A DNA stretch of 64,000 bases from Saccoglossus kowalevskii (lineage: Eukaryota > Hemichordata > Enteropneusta > Harrimaniidae): positions 332,570 to 396,569 of the forward strand of contig NW_003134344.1 of the NCBI RefSeq assembly GCF_000003605.2, in the 5' to 3' direction. A program made the translations under genes and the position numbers. This document shows positions 13,206 through 25,764 of this stretch, one piece after another. Every line of letters begins with the position of its first letter. Position 1 is the first letter of the stretch. The notes below the pieces were generated by a model. The model had not been told where the DNA came from. It saw only the letters and a program-made list of their open reading frames with translations, and ran no database searches.

Positions 13206-16200
13206 TTACCCGGAGGTGTTAGATTACTCATGCAAATAGGAGATATTTGACGCGTTAAAGGCAATAAGTCGTGAAATAAAAAATAAATTAAACCACAGTT
13301 CACCAAATGTACATATGTATACATTTCTCCCAGTCAAGTGGATTCGTGTGGTTCTTTTTTTTCATTATCAAATTACTAATAACATTTTTGCATGTAAATT
13401 TTTCATGGGTGCATGCATACCTTTTAGAGATGTTTAAATTTTGAATATTTACATTTAAATATCAAATAATAGCTTGTCGTCATTATTTTTCCAATCTACA
13501 GCAAGGAACCATTTGTCTTCCCTTTTCATGAAATCTAAATCGAATTATGTTTCTATATATGTCGTTGGGAAGTATTTTTTGATTAACTGAAACGCAATGA
13601 AAAAAATATGTGTCAGTGGCATAATGCACAAAAGACGACGAAGTGAGTGGCTTTCATTTTTTTTTTTCAAACGTGTATTTTCTCTGTGCTTTGCATGACA
13701 AATCGACAAAGATTTCTTTTGAATAAACCAAAAAAAACTATACAATAACAGCGACCAAATTGTGAACGAAAAATATCGTCAAAATTTATCTCAATTAAAA
13801 TAAATGCAATAGGCAGAATGTTAACATAAACCAACTTGTGTTATGGTCGATCAGTAGCATTCCATCAAAACACGGAATATCAAATAATGTAAACTATTGT
13901 CTTGAATCTTGAAGTTCTGAAGTCACAAGCTCAAATATAGAGTTGCCCCTATAAACAAGAAATTAAACAGCACCTGCATTTATGCTTCCTTTTTTCCCCA
14001 CAAATTTAAATGCGCAATCTGTACGTCTCATCGAGAATTGCCACATCTCGTCTGGAAAACAGTACAACCATCCTCCTGTCAATCCAAACATAATGTATTT
14101 GGCATTAAGTGCGCTTTGCTATACGGTGTATAATCGTGAACATGTTGAAATCACTACAGTCGTATCTCGCGTCGCGGGACTCACAGCTACATATAGAAGG
14201 CGGGTAAATCCACAAATACGACTATCATAATAACTCAGAAATTATCCGGTATTTTCGTAAAGAACAAGAATTCTACTGGAGAACACAGCAGATACCATAC
14301 AGCAATATCATACGGATACTTCCTTTATGTGTATGTAGTTTCTCTGGACTGGTGGTAATGTGAGTGTCACTCATTTCACTTCACGAAAAACTCGAACAAA
14401 CAAACTAACATACTCTACGTCAGGAAAGTTCAAAGGTAGTTTCTACATGTACCAAATACATGATCATTCAGTGAGCGGAAGCTGCCAATCATGTGCGGTG
14501 TTTAGGGAAAAAACAGTGGGCAGATCCTGCACCACATGTGGCATCCGTCGTAAATCAAATCGACGTCGCCTACTGCGTTTCCACCTACTTTAAGAGTAGA
14601 CTGTGGATCAATCAACACAACATCCATGTTTTAAACATTAACGTAATTACACTATTGCACTGATGCACATTCTATAATGATTTATTGAACCCGTTAGATA
14701 AATGTTCTTTGTCCCCAGCAAGGAACTAATGTAAATCACTACGAGACTTCAATAGATCTAATATTGTAAGTTCACAAGGTTTTTATTCTGTTTACCCCAT
14801 ATATCCGCTTCGCAGCTTTGAAGAAACAACGAAACATTGTGGTTGTAAATTGTGAGCGCGTATTTAAGACATGTAGACGGGCCTGACATATTTGCATCAT
14901 ATGTTTTCATTCATGAACATTCCTTGCCCTTAGTTTACTCCATTGCAATTACGAATTATATACGTTGGAGCATCAATATGTTTAAGGTATTCCTAAATAT
15001 TTACAGTCAATTAAAATTGTGATATTTTCAAAGTACATGAAAAATCGTCAATGTGCCCTTCTCTGCGCGTTTAAAATGTTTTGACTATTTTTTATGCGGT
15101 TTTAGGGTCACACACTTATTTAGCAGAATTTGAAATTAATCTAATGTAATGTAATGTAATGTAATGGAATGGAAAAACTGTAATGTATACAATTAATGTG
15201 ATGGCAAATAATGACCGCAATGGCGCTACAAGAATATCTTGATCCAACAATATTTGTTAAGTGTATTAATTCAGCAGACGTCAACATACTACTAACAAGA
15301 ATATATGCAATTGAAAATGAATGTTTGAAAGAAAGGCGTATACATGTTCCATTTGCACATTTAAGTGATTCCATTGTTGTACGATTACCAAATATTATCT
15401 ACTAATTCACATGTTGGCACATCGTGTAGGCAAACTCTGAGTTAAATTGGCATCCAACAAAATATCGTATTCAAGTGTGTCCATTTAAAATACTAGACAA
15501 GTAACAATACAACCATCAGTAATAATATGCAAAATATTATCACAAAATCACACGCTCGTTATATAAAGAAACATTTAATAAAATAGCTAGTTGAGTAATT
15601 CAAACGAGAAAAGAGAAATGGGTTTGCGTAGCAAATGAGTTGGGAAACGTATAGCTCTGTACCATCATCAATATATCTGAATTGAAAATTGGGAATTTAT
15701 TTAGTTTGAATAAAGAAATATATGTATGCCGATTCTTTGTAGAGAAATGTCTTCAAAACTCAACAAATAACTGTTTGATTATGCTCTTAACACAATATTA
15801 ATACAATATAATACAGACTGGTCAGTATAATCACTGACATTCCATCTGTAGACTAAAGTCCACATACAAAATTCAGTTCGATATTATTATGGGCGATGTA
15901 CTTAACCATAATAAGTATACATATTCATTTATATTTTGAGAACATGTGCCTATTATGTCTTATACATACATTAAGACCATTGCCTTAAATATTTATATAA
16001 AAAAGACATATGCAGAACATATTTGTATTTTAGTTTGAGGATTATTTACTGCACCTAATTTGTAATTCATTATTCGGTTGTCAAATATATATATATTGAT
16101 GTTTGACAAGGAGGATGTTGTTGTGTATGTTCACGTGGGATATTTTGGTGACTGGAATTACTGACAGATTATGCGTGTTGAAATACTGAAAGTCTAATAT

Positions 16201-19200
16201 GTCTGTCTCATTTTATGAGAACGTTTATACTTAGTTTTTCCATAGAACTCTTCCTGGGATTATTAGTTGGAATTTAATGATATTTTGGAGATATACTGAA
16301 CGTGTGATGGATATAAACTATTATTTAAATTAGTAGAACAATATGAAGGCAAGTTAAGACAGCGTTCAAAAAAAAATGCGCTGCGATGCAATATAGTCCG
16401 AAAAAGCACTAGAAACGTCTTAAACTGAATTTTGTTACCAGACCACATACATGCATGTGGTATAGGAATAAAAAATAAGCAATGCGTCACAAAATAATTC
16501 TTACTTAACGCATAGTAAAACAGTTGAAACTCTAAACTTTTATTAATCACCGTCTGATCTGTGTTGTAGATTCTTTTGGATAGCTGAGACAATTAAGAAC
16601 TGATAAGAATTGTATACATCAGTATTGTAAGTCATACCACTAAGTGGGCCAACTGACTCCTCGTGCGTGTGTTCCACATGAGAAAGTGAACCACATGAGA
16701 GGTAATTACTATAAATAGTAAATGAATATGCGATAGATCAATCCAACACCAATCCTAGGAGAATTGTTAGCTATGTTGTGGGTGGTCACGTGTCATACCA
16801 TAGTTAAGTGATACACATCGTTGATAAAAAAAATAATTGTGACATTGATTGTTTACTAGCAGTTGGAGAACTATTTGTTTATTACGAAGTAAACTACTTG
16901 GAATTGTATCTTGTATGTGCACTGACAATGACGATTACGTGTTCTACTTTAATGTGGCATTGATGAATAATCCCTGTGCTGGCATTAAAAATTCAGATTC
17001 ATTGAGAAATATTACTTTTGACAGTAACATGTAGTTTCAGATGGATATAAGAGCATTATAACATCGGCAGATTAGCTACACTATCATCTTTCCATCATCC
17101 ATGTCTGTGCAACATGCGTAATATATCAAACAGACTCTGTATAATTTATGTTGTAGAAATGAAACACCCAGACATGCGGGACAACACAGCCTCCGGTTTA
17201 GAGTTTGATCATTCAAACATGTGCTCGGTCTATTTTACCATTCCCTAGTAAACCTAGGTAATATTACTCGGCTTAACTTTCTAACATGAAAATAAGTCCC
17301 CGAACGAAATCAAATATACAACACTTTAGTTGACTCAGTAATAATATTTGGCACCATGATTGTGAAATATATATCTAAAGAAGTCAAATGATATTCATAG
17401 AGAAGTAGAAGCTTTGACGATAATAAACACGCCAACATGCTCATCAACATCTATTCAAATATGAATAGCCGGCGATCATTACCATGACGAGGCAAAGAGA
17501 ATCTATGTCAATGAAGACCATGCCAATCATGAAAGTAGACAAATTAATGCGAGCATAAAGAAAAAGTATTGTATTATTTGCGTCGATTCTTAGTAAAACA
17601 ACCTCCAATAGACACGTAAAGAAACAACCCAAAAGTGAGTTTTGTTACTATTTATGAAAAAAATATTTTACCAAATATATTTTGATGAACTAACACTATG
17701 GTACAATTATAAGATATATTTTTTTTAGATAAAACATGTTGTGCTGCATTGGAAAAAGAAGGCAGATACCTTACTGATTGTGTGTGGTAACGTGGGAACG
17801 AATATGCTTGGATGACTAATAAGAGTTATTAGAATAATACAGGTGAATTGTTTGAATGAATGGATCAGGACAAGATACACATATATACAATCAGATCCAT
17901 ATCATTGTCAATATTGCGTCGAACATTAAATGAGAAAAATAGAAGACGAAACATATATCATTAGTGTTTTTTGTTAGTAACCTAGGATACATGATGCTAG
18001 AATGTATAGTTTCGTCAGATTAATACACCAGCTCGAGGTAAAATGGAGGTATTAAACAAATTGCCTGAGTGATATGGTGAATGAAATTTAAATGAAATAC
18101 AGAAGCATGGTAGAGGTTGAGCAATTTTGAGGATAATACACATTAACAATATGCCCAACATAATATACAATTCACAATATACCAGAACGAACCTTTGACA
18201 TACTGCATTTTAGAATGTTTATTCCCAAATGTGTGAAAGTATGGGATGAGAAAACAACATCTTATAACAAACTAATAATAGATACTGAATTTACTAGAGA
18301 CCTGATGTTGGGAGCGATGTTTTAGTGATCAATGATAAATCCATTTGTTTTCGTGACCAGAAGTGTCTTGTGCAAATAAACAAATATGAGCATTTGATTA
18401 TGTAATGTATCTGACTGATACTGTGCTGTATCTTTGGAATTTGATGTATTATACAAATATAAATGTTAGAATATCAATTGTAGCCATTTATGCATCTGGA
18501 ATTCCATAGACACATTTAATCATGACGCTCTATAAATTAATCTGCGACACGTGATATCAGAATTATTAAAAACGTGTAGTCAATTACATTTGTTTCAAGA
18601 CTTTGGGGAGGAACATATAACAAATACAGTGTATTAAATATGTCATCATGGCTCGATGTATTTTGGTCATATCAATACATATCAAAACTTTTCATGCAAT
18701 TTCGCGGTGATTCTATCCATATTGTAAACGAGTGTTAGCAAAATATATATTCTGTAGTCGTCATGTTTTGCCTCTTCAGTCAGTCGGCGACGATATGATC
18801 TCACATTGCGTACATGAACGAATCACATTGTCGATAATGCGGGTTTGTATTATTGGAATTACCACACGGCTTTTGCATGGTACATGTGATAAAACGTGAT
18901 ACTCTCGGTCATTATGAATTATATGAATGTTGCTTTTACCAATATATTAAAAATGACGGATTTATGTGAACGGAGTTGCAGCCTGTTACGGCCGAGTTTG
19001 AAAATAAAGTCGGATGACGGTCTGACACGAATCTTTCCGTTGACCTCAACTCAAACAAGGGAATCGCAACAAAAAACGACATAAACACAAGATGTTATCA
19101 TAACTAAGTATTGTAGTCGTATAAATGCATAGTGTTCTCACGAGGTATCACTGGATTGTACAGTATATGGAAAATTACATACAATAAGGTAGTATAATTT

Positions 19201-19343
19201 CAATATTGGTCAGATACAATATACATTATATCACCGGCATTCATGCCGTATTCAATTCGTTACAAACTAAGGTCAAGCTTTCTGAACATCCCATGAATAT
19301 ACCTTAACACCAGACTACAGCTGGGTTTCACAACAACGAACTC
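13206..19343. other. AT-rich intergenic DNA, nothing firmly supported
   Basis: No recognisable gene or structured element apart from the short repeat at 15142. Open frames at 13982-14230 and 14360-14593 are somewhat GC-richer, and the second has a CxxC pair spaced like a small zinc-binding loop (CQSC and CTTC). Neither has a family match I can name, and both are within chance length. Confidence 0.45.
15142..15166. repeat. (TAATG)5 microsatellite
   Basis: Five perfect pentanucleotide units, followed by two GGAAT variants. Confidence 0.9.
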
Positions 19344-19344
19344 C

Positions 19345-19385
19345 AATTCAATTCAATTCAATTCAATTCAATTCAATTCAATTCA
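19345..19385. repeat. (ATTCA)n microsatellite
   Basis: About eight perfect 5-bp units, directly 3' (in plus coordinates) of a candidate minus-strand gene. Confidence 0.95.
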
Positions 19386-19589
19386 ACTAATCAAACAGTA
19401 GCTGCAGACAAAACACAATCGCTGCAACAAATAGTTTAAACAGTAGCTTCGGAAACGCTACAATCTCAGCTCAATAGAGATATACAATTATTGGGAATGC
19501 TTGCCCTTAAAGCAGTTACAATTACAATACTGTCATGCAAATACAAATCATTGGAATTCAATATAATTACAAAATATGTACGCTACACT

Positions 19590-20170
19590 TTAGTTTAGTT
19601 GATGAACACAGTTAGTTCCACAGGCAATATCTTTGGCTACGGTAACGCGGAAATACACTAACGCCGGAACGGCGACGTAGAAATACGTACTTGAGACGGT
19701 GACGTCCACGTATCCTGCAATTCGCTGGTCATAGATTTGGATAGTCAGTCGGCGATGTTCACGCACATCATAGTTCAGCTGTTCAGTTGTAGTATTCAGT
19801 CGAAGAACACGCCTTGAAGTAATAGCTGAACTCAGCATAAAACGGCATAGCAGAACTGCAGCATTGGTAACGTACGGTGACGGTGTTGAAGTACGTGCGG
19901 TGAATGGGCACCCAATTGGCTCACACGCCACGTGACCACACCAGCACCTCGACACACCTGCTGACGACGCGAGGTATTGTAATGACTGACCACGAATTCA
20001 CGTCCGACGACCCCTTTATAGTCAATGCATGGGCGTCTCCCTAGCTCAATGGTAAATGTGTTTGCATTCACAAAAACAAAACTAAATAAGACTAAACAAA
20101 ACACAGAAATACGTAACACAACCTTTGTTGAATTTACAAATGATCTCGACCCCAGCTGAGTCAAACTCAT
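19590..20170 (-). CDS. Tentative two-exon gene for a small secreted protein, weakly cadherin-like
   Basis: This is a proposed join of 19948-20170 and 19590-19855, giving 162 residues. The first 37 residues include a hydrophobic run (VVLRISVFCLVLFSFVFV) followed by NA, a good signal peptide with cleavage before NTF. Residues about 45-60 read IDYKGVVGREFVVSHYN, reminiscent of the DYE...REF part of a cadherin repeat. The second exon has VLRLNTTTEQLNYD and RRLTIQIYD, again cadherin-like in spacing. The two frames are out of register unless a 92-bp intron is removed (19947 down to 19856; donor GAG|GTGCTG, acceptor GCTGCAG). That intron restores one frame. Without it, this is a frameshifted remnant. 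The island is far GC-richer than its surroundings. There is no transmembrane segment after the signal. The cadherin likeness is my impression, not an alignment. Confidence 0.33.
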
Positions 20171-22700
20171 TCTATTAAATAAAGGCTATTACAAGATTAA
20201 ATTCATTATTTCAGCATGTCATTGAAGGTGTTCTGATGATACACAAACAAATCGTAGATCGGTCAATTGTAATTAAGTATGTTTCCCTATCTTGTCACCT
20301 GCTATAATTTATTATCGACAGAAAACACCAACTTTATCAACTATTTCAACGGGTACATATTAACTACAAAGTTTTGTTGAATATACTATTGTAAAATTAA
20401 ACATAATGAGTCTGCTTCCTAGATTATAGGTAAATTAAACTTATAATGTAGGCTAGTCACAATTTTGTCAGAAAATTTTGTTGACACTATATTCTGACAA
20501 TTATCATCATGATCGCGTGACGTTATGGTGTTTTTCACAAATTATGTGGTAATATATGTGCCTTATACATTACACAATTATGCGTATTTTGCTGAACAAT
20601 GATTTGTTTAATGTAATATATAGCCTGTGTTATTACTCCAAAGTATAACATGTACACTGTGATGTGTCTGGTAAAAAATAATTTTATTTACAAGTGAGAC
20701 AGGTTATTAATAAAAAAACCTCAACGCGTGGTTACCACTACACGTACCATTTCCCAGATTTTTACAGTAATATGTCCTAGTATGTATTCTATTCATATGT
20801 TTACTGTTGGGGACGTAGTCTCATTTCTTACTACCCGCGCCAAGAATGCATTCGTATTCCAACGTATCGTATTGCCAAATATACGGGAAAAAGGATATAT
20901 TTTAGTGAATGTTAAATGTAGCGCGCTTCTGTAAGGGAACGTTCGTATGATAGATGGTTCACAGATGAACTTTCGGCGCCTTGGATTTACAGTATGCCAT
21001 ATAGGTCATCACTTTCTGCTCCAGTGTTGCTTTAGAGATCAAGAAAACGAAGGTCGTTATGTGAACTGCATTCAACTGAACGGGATCTACAGCAATGACG
21101 TAATTGCGGAACACAAACAACATGCATGTCATTCTGTTTTGCATGACTGTAAAATAGCAGTGATATGCAATATAACTCAGTTCACACAATGAGCAATTTG
21201 AGCTTTTACAGCAAATAAAACAGTTACATTGCTTACTTGCACAAAGGAAAATGTGTCCTCTGGTAGGTTATATCCCGCTACAGAGTATTCGTATGTGAAA
21301 CGTTTCTATATAAGAATTTAAAGCAATGCATGACTATTAAACAGACAACTAATAATAGTATGTTGTAATGCGAAAGTTCACAGTGCTAGAAAAACCCACA
21401 TTGGCCAGATTCGACTGAGACTGCATAAATGATTGAATGTTGGTAATTGAATACGTCAGTTTGCTCCCATGTGAGCGATTGTAAAAGTCAAGCATATCGT
21501 CATCAAGCACTCTAGATATTATGTCAAACCAGGATAAGTGCACATATTAGAGAAAGAAGGCACGATATATATGTCATTGCAAGCTCTTTCAAAGCGTAAA
21601 CGTAGACATGGGCGCGTTTGTTTCCTGTGAGTCGCTTAGTAGATTATACTGGCGTGACCCTGATATTCGTTTTTGAACGTACAGTATGTTGAACATGTCG
21701 ACAAAATAAAAGAGCAGTAAAAATAATGTTTTCACGGATAATCAACAAAGCTAATTCTAACAGCACAAATCGTAGATATAGAGGATGTGTACACTTACAA
21801 GAATATTCTGCGTTCCATTGTTGTCGAAAACATCAATGATTAGCCCACACACTGGCGACAACCAATGTGACATTTTGCGGAGTTTGGAACATTAAAATTG
21901 TTAATTATACAATTGATTTTGTGAAGCCCTTAAAAACGTTAGATGTAGAGATATAATATACATTAGGTTGACAACCAGTTCAGAGTTTTTGTAATAAATG
22001 TTAATTTATAAATCATATATCGAATTATATATATTAAAACCTTTTTACTTTTGTTTATTTTACGTAATACTAACGCTCTATTAGATTCATTCATTCTGCT
22101 TTTACTCCAATTATCATATTCGTAATGAACTTATATACTTGTTTGAGCTAGCTAAAGTTGCCTCAGCCCTGATATTATATTTCTCCAAGGTGTTAGATTG
22201 GCCAAACAATACATTAAACAGGGGTTAATATAATTCGGTACTTATGAGCACAATTTAATAATTTACCTTCAAACTACAGTTGTTGAAAAAACAGTATGAA
22301 TTACCATAATGGTAAAGAATTGTGCTGTAAAGTAGAGCTGTTCTTGTATAAAAAGACTATTCAGAATATTGTTTAATGCTACCTTTTCTCTTTTGTATAA
22401 TCACTTTTGATAACATTTTGATTGTTTGATTCAAGCCATTACTCAGAACATCTACTGACTGTATTGTTGTCGGATTAAAAAATACAATTTCATTAATATT
22501 ATTATTTTCTCGTCAATTTATTCATATGTATTGTCATTTATTGTTTCTATGAGAAGCACATATTTAGTATAATATGTATGACTTGTCGATTTAATGTGTG
22601 ATCAGAACCCAGACTTTTGTTTTTGATATCGACCATAGCTTATTGTTTCACATAATATTGTTTGACGACATTATGTCATCATACATGAACCAATGCCTGT
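20171..22700. other. AT-rich intergenic DNA with one interrupted open stretch
   Basis: One plus-strand frame is open from 20728 to 21192 except for a TAA at 20932-20934, which lies inside a GTAAGG donor-like word. The second half starts ATG at 20947 and reads 81 codons with seven cysteines. No family is recognised; it could be chance or a decayed exon. Confidence 0.35.
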
Positions 22701-22708
22701 TAATAATA

Positions 22709-22925
22709 TGAGGTCATTACGAGAATACATCAAAGTAAGCACGAAGACAGTACAGCTGGTGTATCGCCCGACGTGCAGCGGAGGTCGATGCACCAGCGTA
22801 CTGTCTGAACGTTTTAGATTCCGGTATTCCCATGATGTATTCCTGGGAGGATAATAATAAGCCGGTTTTACTCAGACAGTACGCGGTCTAGGTGCATGCT
22901 TTGCAGTTTCCTCGTAATAACCTCA
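22709..22925. mobile_element. TA-flanked MITE, copy 1 (217 bp)
   Basis: Terminal inverted repeats TGAGGTCATTACGAG and its near-complement CTCGTAATAACCTCA bound the element, with TA on both sides as the likely target duplication. The interior holds secondary palindromes: the words around 22749-22762 and 22794-22808 (AGTACAGCTGGTG, CACCAGCGTACT) pair. The interior shares GCAGCGGAGGT with copy 2 at 57.7 kb. A TA target fits Tc1/mariner-type mobilisation. No transposase is present. Confidence 0.75.
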
Positions 22926-23671
22926 TAGTTGTATTTCTCACTATACTGACACATATTTTTACAATTGGAAATCAATAGCGATTTTTGTTTAAATCAATGA
23001 CAAATCAATTGGTAGAAGCGTCTAAACAGTGACCTAAATGACAATCTTTGTAATAGTTTGGTAACATGCCGCCATCCGTAATACGTATTCGTAATACATA
23101 TATTCGTAGTTATTTTACACCAGCATTTGAATTAGTTACTAGAGTACTTTTCATTATTTGGCCAAGATATACAACAGTTTTCCTGATTTTAGAAGTACAA
23201 TCTGAACACGAATAACGCACAAGTTAAAGGCTTATGTCAATGAAATTGCTCACAATACTATTTCACGCTACTACAATGAAAACCTTAGACAGCAGTGGAA
23301 TGTTTTGTTTTAAAGACGAAGCAAGAGAATTATGATTTGTTTTTGATTAACGCAATTTTGGTAATTGTGTCGACACTCGAAGCGCTGTCAGGCGTATAAC
23401 GCTAATCGGGGTCGGTATTCTTTGAAAATCATGTAGCTGAGAGAATTATCAACGTTGCCTCCCACAGGAAACCGCATAAACATATCCCAAAATACCAAAA
23501 TAATCGTGCGCATTTAGGCTCACCCTCGATGTTTTCATATTGGTTGTGTATGTTCTACTCGAATTTTTATTTTGTACAATTACGGATGTATATGGAGCGT
23601 TTTGAATGCCGGAGAACTTATTTGTGCGCCTCAAACTTATAAAGAAATACGGTTTGTATAATTTCATAGAA

Positions 23672-23762
23672 ACAACCAGCCAGAGGCGGGTATACCACTC
23701 AATTTTTTATGGCAAATATAATTAATTCCCTGTCTCAAAATTACTTTAAAATTGCGTTTGTA

Positions 23763-23801
<39 letters not shown>

Positions 23802-23932
23802 GCCAACCCAGAGGCAAGGATATAGCTCAATTTTTACAAGTCTGCTCTATATACACATGCAATTCTTCGTATGTATATGTTGTGAAACTGGTTAAATTGT
23901 GTGTATACCTCGCCCCTGGTGGACTGTTATTC
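23672..23932. mobile_element. Palindromic element with GGTATAC core and internal (AAT)n
   Basis: The left arm near 23676-23708 (CCAGAGGCGGGTATACCACT) is mirrored by the right arm near 23893-23928 (GTGTATACCTCGCCCCTGG). A third, diverged copy of the arm in left orientation lies at 23801-23838, after an AAT triplet run (23761-23801). The layout suggests a fold-back element that duplicated part of itself or took a second insertion. It shares its core with the fold-back element at 12.6 kb. Confidence 0.55.
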
Positions 23933-24427
23933 TTTGTGTAGTATTACAATTTGTCCATTTGTAATATTAGCAGTTTAATGCATACGTACTAGATATATCA
24001 GTGGTTGTATTAAGGTCAATGCATGCGTACGTATGAACACATACGTATACGTATGAACCGACATTGTATTTTCTATCTTAACAAAATTGCGTTCATGTTT
24101 CTATTTCTAATCTATTGCCATCACGATGGTGCCAGTTGCCATGACAACATAGATATGGATTGTCTGTATTTATTGGCAACCCCCTTGCGTAAATACCTAA
24201 GAAACAAATACACGCCATCGGTATTAATTTAAAGTAAAACATATTGATGACCAGATTAATTCATAAACCAACGTTGAAAGATACATTATTATATCTGTTC
24301 AGTAACGCAATACTAAACATATGCCATATGTAGCTGGATCATAATGAGGCTGTCTGTCGCGATAGCAACGGCAATTGCGATCGGTCTACATAGCTAGTCC
24401 TTTCTAAATAGTTGTCATCATCACTAA

Positions 24428-25504
24428 ATGTACCTACCATCGACAATGAATACATCCAGTACAGGCTACGAAGAGCTTATCATGTATAATACGACTGAAA
24501 ATCATCGTGGATTTGATGAAACTTGTTCGCGAATCTGCTTTGTTGCTTTATCCATATCAGCGTTTGGTGTCCTTGGTAATGTAGCATTTCTCTTTGTCGT
24601 GATTCGAGTGTGCTCCATGCAAACTGTCACGAATGCCTATTTAGTCAACTTGGCTTTTGCGGATTTGTTACATCTGATAACCCATACTTCACTCTGGCTG
24701 TGTGGTGTACTTGCCAACCCGTGTCCCGTCAACCAGGACACCAACTTACCCGTATTTTGTGTTTTCTTGGTGTTCTCTCGTGTGAGCCAATATGTGTCAA
24801 TGTTCACAGTAACGGTGTTGAGTCTTGAGCGATATGTAGCTGTATGCCGGCCGATCGTCTATCGCAACGGAGCGATTCACCGACCTTGTGTTGTAGCAAC
24901 CGTGATTGTTGGTACCTGGCTTATGGCTTTGCTTTTCTCGTCGGAGCAATTTAGTGCTTGTATTATTACGACCCGTAGTTATGAGAGACATGTGGTGGTC
25001 AGCGGTATAATCTTCCTAGTGACTCTAACAACTTTACTGGTAATCGTCACTGCCGTATATATCAATATTATTTGTCGCGTACGAGCTTCGACAGCCACTG
25101 TCAGATGCCGTGAGAAGCAAATAATACGAATCTGTATAGCAACAGCTTGCATTTATTTCATTTGTATGTTACCAAGCGTTTTTCAAGCATTCATGTTAGT
25201 ACTGAATGCCCTAAATTACAATATCGACAACATACTAGACAAGCTAATTGTCAGTAATAACGTGGCAACCATACTTCTTGAAGTGAATTCATCTATGAAC
25301 CCGTTAGTGTATAATGCTTTGAGTTCGAGCTACAGGAGTTCTTTTTACACTGCGTTCACATGTCCATCGCCGAAAAGTCGTTTGCCACTTCGCTACAGTA
25401 CATCGGGCGTGAACCTATCGAGTCGCAGTAACACAGTCGAGGAGAATGTTGATTGTAATCGTCTGACAATGCAAAAACTGAATGCAACAACGAGTAATAA
25501 TTAA
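24428..25504 (+). CDS. Intronless class A peptide G-protein-coupled receptor, TRH-receptor-like (receptor 1)
   Basis: A 358-residue seven-helix receptor of the plasma membrane. Landmarks in order: N-glycosylation sites at N8 and N21; helix 1 with GN51; helix 2 with LAFAD, D79 being the sodium-site aspartate; C111 and C178 for the usual disulfide; ERY at 134-136; W164 in helix 4; FICMLP at 244-249, where methionine replaces the usual toggle tryptophan; and NPLVY at 291-295. The tail is Ser/Thr-rich. TVTNAYLVNLAFADL, the QY pair in helix 3, LERYVAVCRPI and the NSSMNPLVYNALS block fit the thyrotropin-releasing-hormone/neuromedin/ghrelin receptor group, closest to TRH receptors. The ligand is unknown. 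An in-frame TAA immediately precedes the ATG, so the start is local; M7 (24446) is an alternative. Paralogue of the receptor at 41.7 kb. Confidence 0.95.
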   Translation: MYLPSTMNTSSTGYEELIMYNTTENHRGFDETCSRICFVALSISAFGVLGNVAFLFVVIRVCSMQTVTNAYLVNLAFADLLHLITHTSLWLCGVLANPCPVNQDTNLPVFCVFLVFSRVSQYVSMFTVTVLSLERYVAVCRPIVYRNGAIHRPCVVATVIVGTWLMALLFSSEQFSACIITTRSYERHVVVSGIIFLVTLTTLLVIVTAVYINIICRVRASTATVRCREKQIIRICIATACIYFICMLPSVFQAFMLVLNALNYNIDNILDKLIVSNNVATILLEVNSSMNPLVYNALSSSYRSSFYTAFTCPSPKSRLPLRYSTSGVNLSSRSNTVEENVDCNRLTMQKLNATTSNN

Positions 25505-25755
25505 CACAGCTAAGTGATGTCAGGTTTCAAAGCGTTATCTTCACAACCAATATAGTTAAGATTCACGTAATATTGTTAATTAGTGCTCAATAATGAATAC
25601 GTTCATCTGTGCTTTGTATATAGCCACACTGAATATACTGTCTTTATTTCAGATATAGGAACGGGCAATATATACCAGAGAATAATATCAATAACTTATA
25701 TTAATATCAACATTAAACTAATACTACAGTGGACATTTAGTCTCTTGACTTTGAG

Positions 25756-25761
25756 AATAAA
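25756..25761 (+). terminator. Candidate polyadenylation signal AATAAA for receptor 1
   Basis: A canonical AATAAA lies 252 bases after the receptor stop. Such hexamers are common in AT-rich DNA, so the assignment rests on position only. Confidence 0.35.
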
Positions 25762-25764
25762 GTG

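Noticed and set aside
20035-20085. tRNA-like A box (CTAGCTCAATGGTA)
   Set aside because: No B box or cloverleaf follows; it lies inside the candidate secreted-protein frame.
20728-21192. Interrupted plus-strand frame of about 150 codons
   Set aside because: One stop inside a donor-like word makes it suggestive of a decayed gene, but nothing identifies it.
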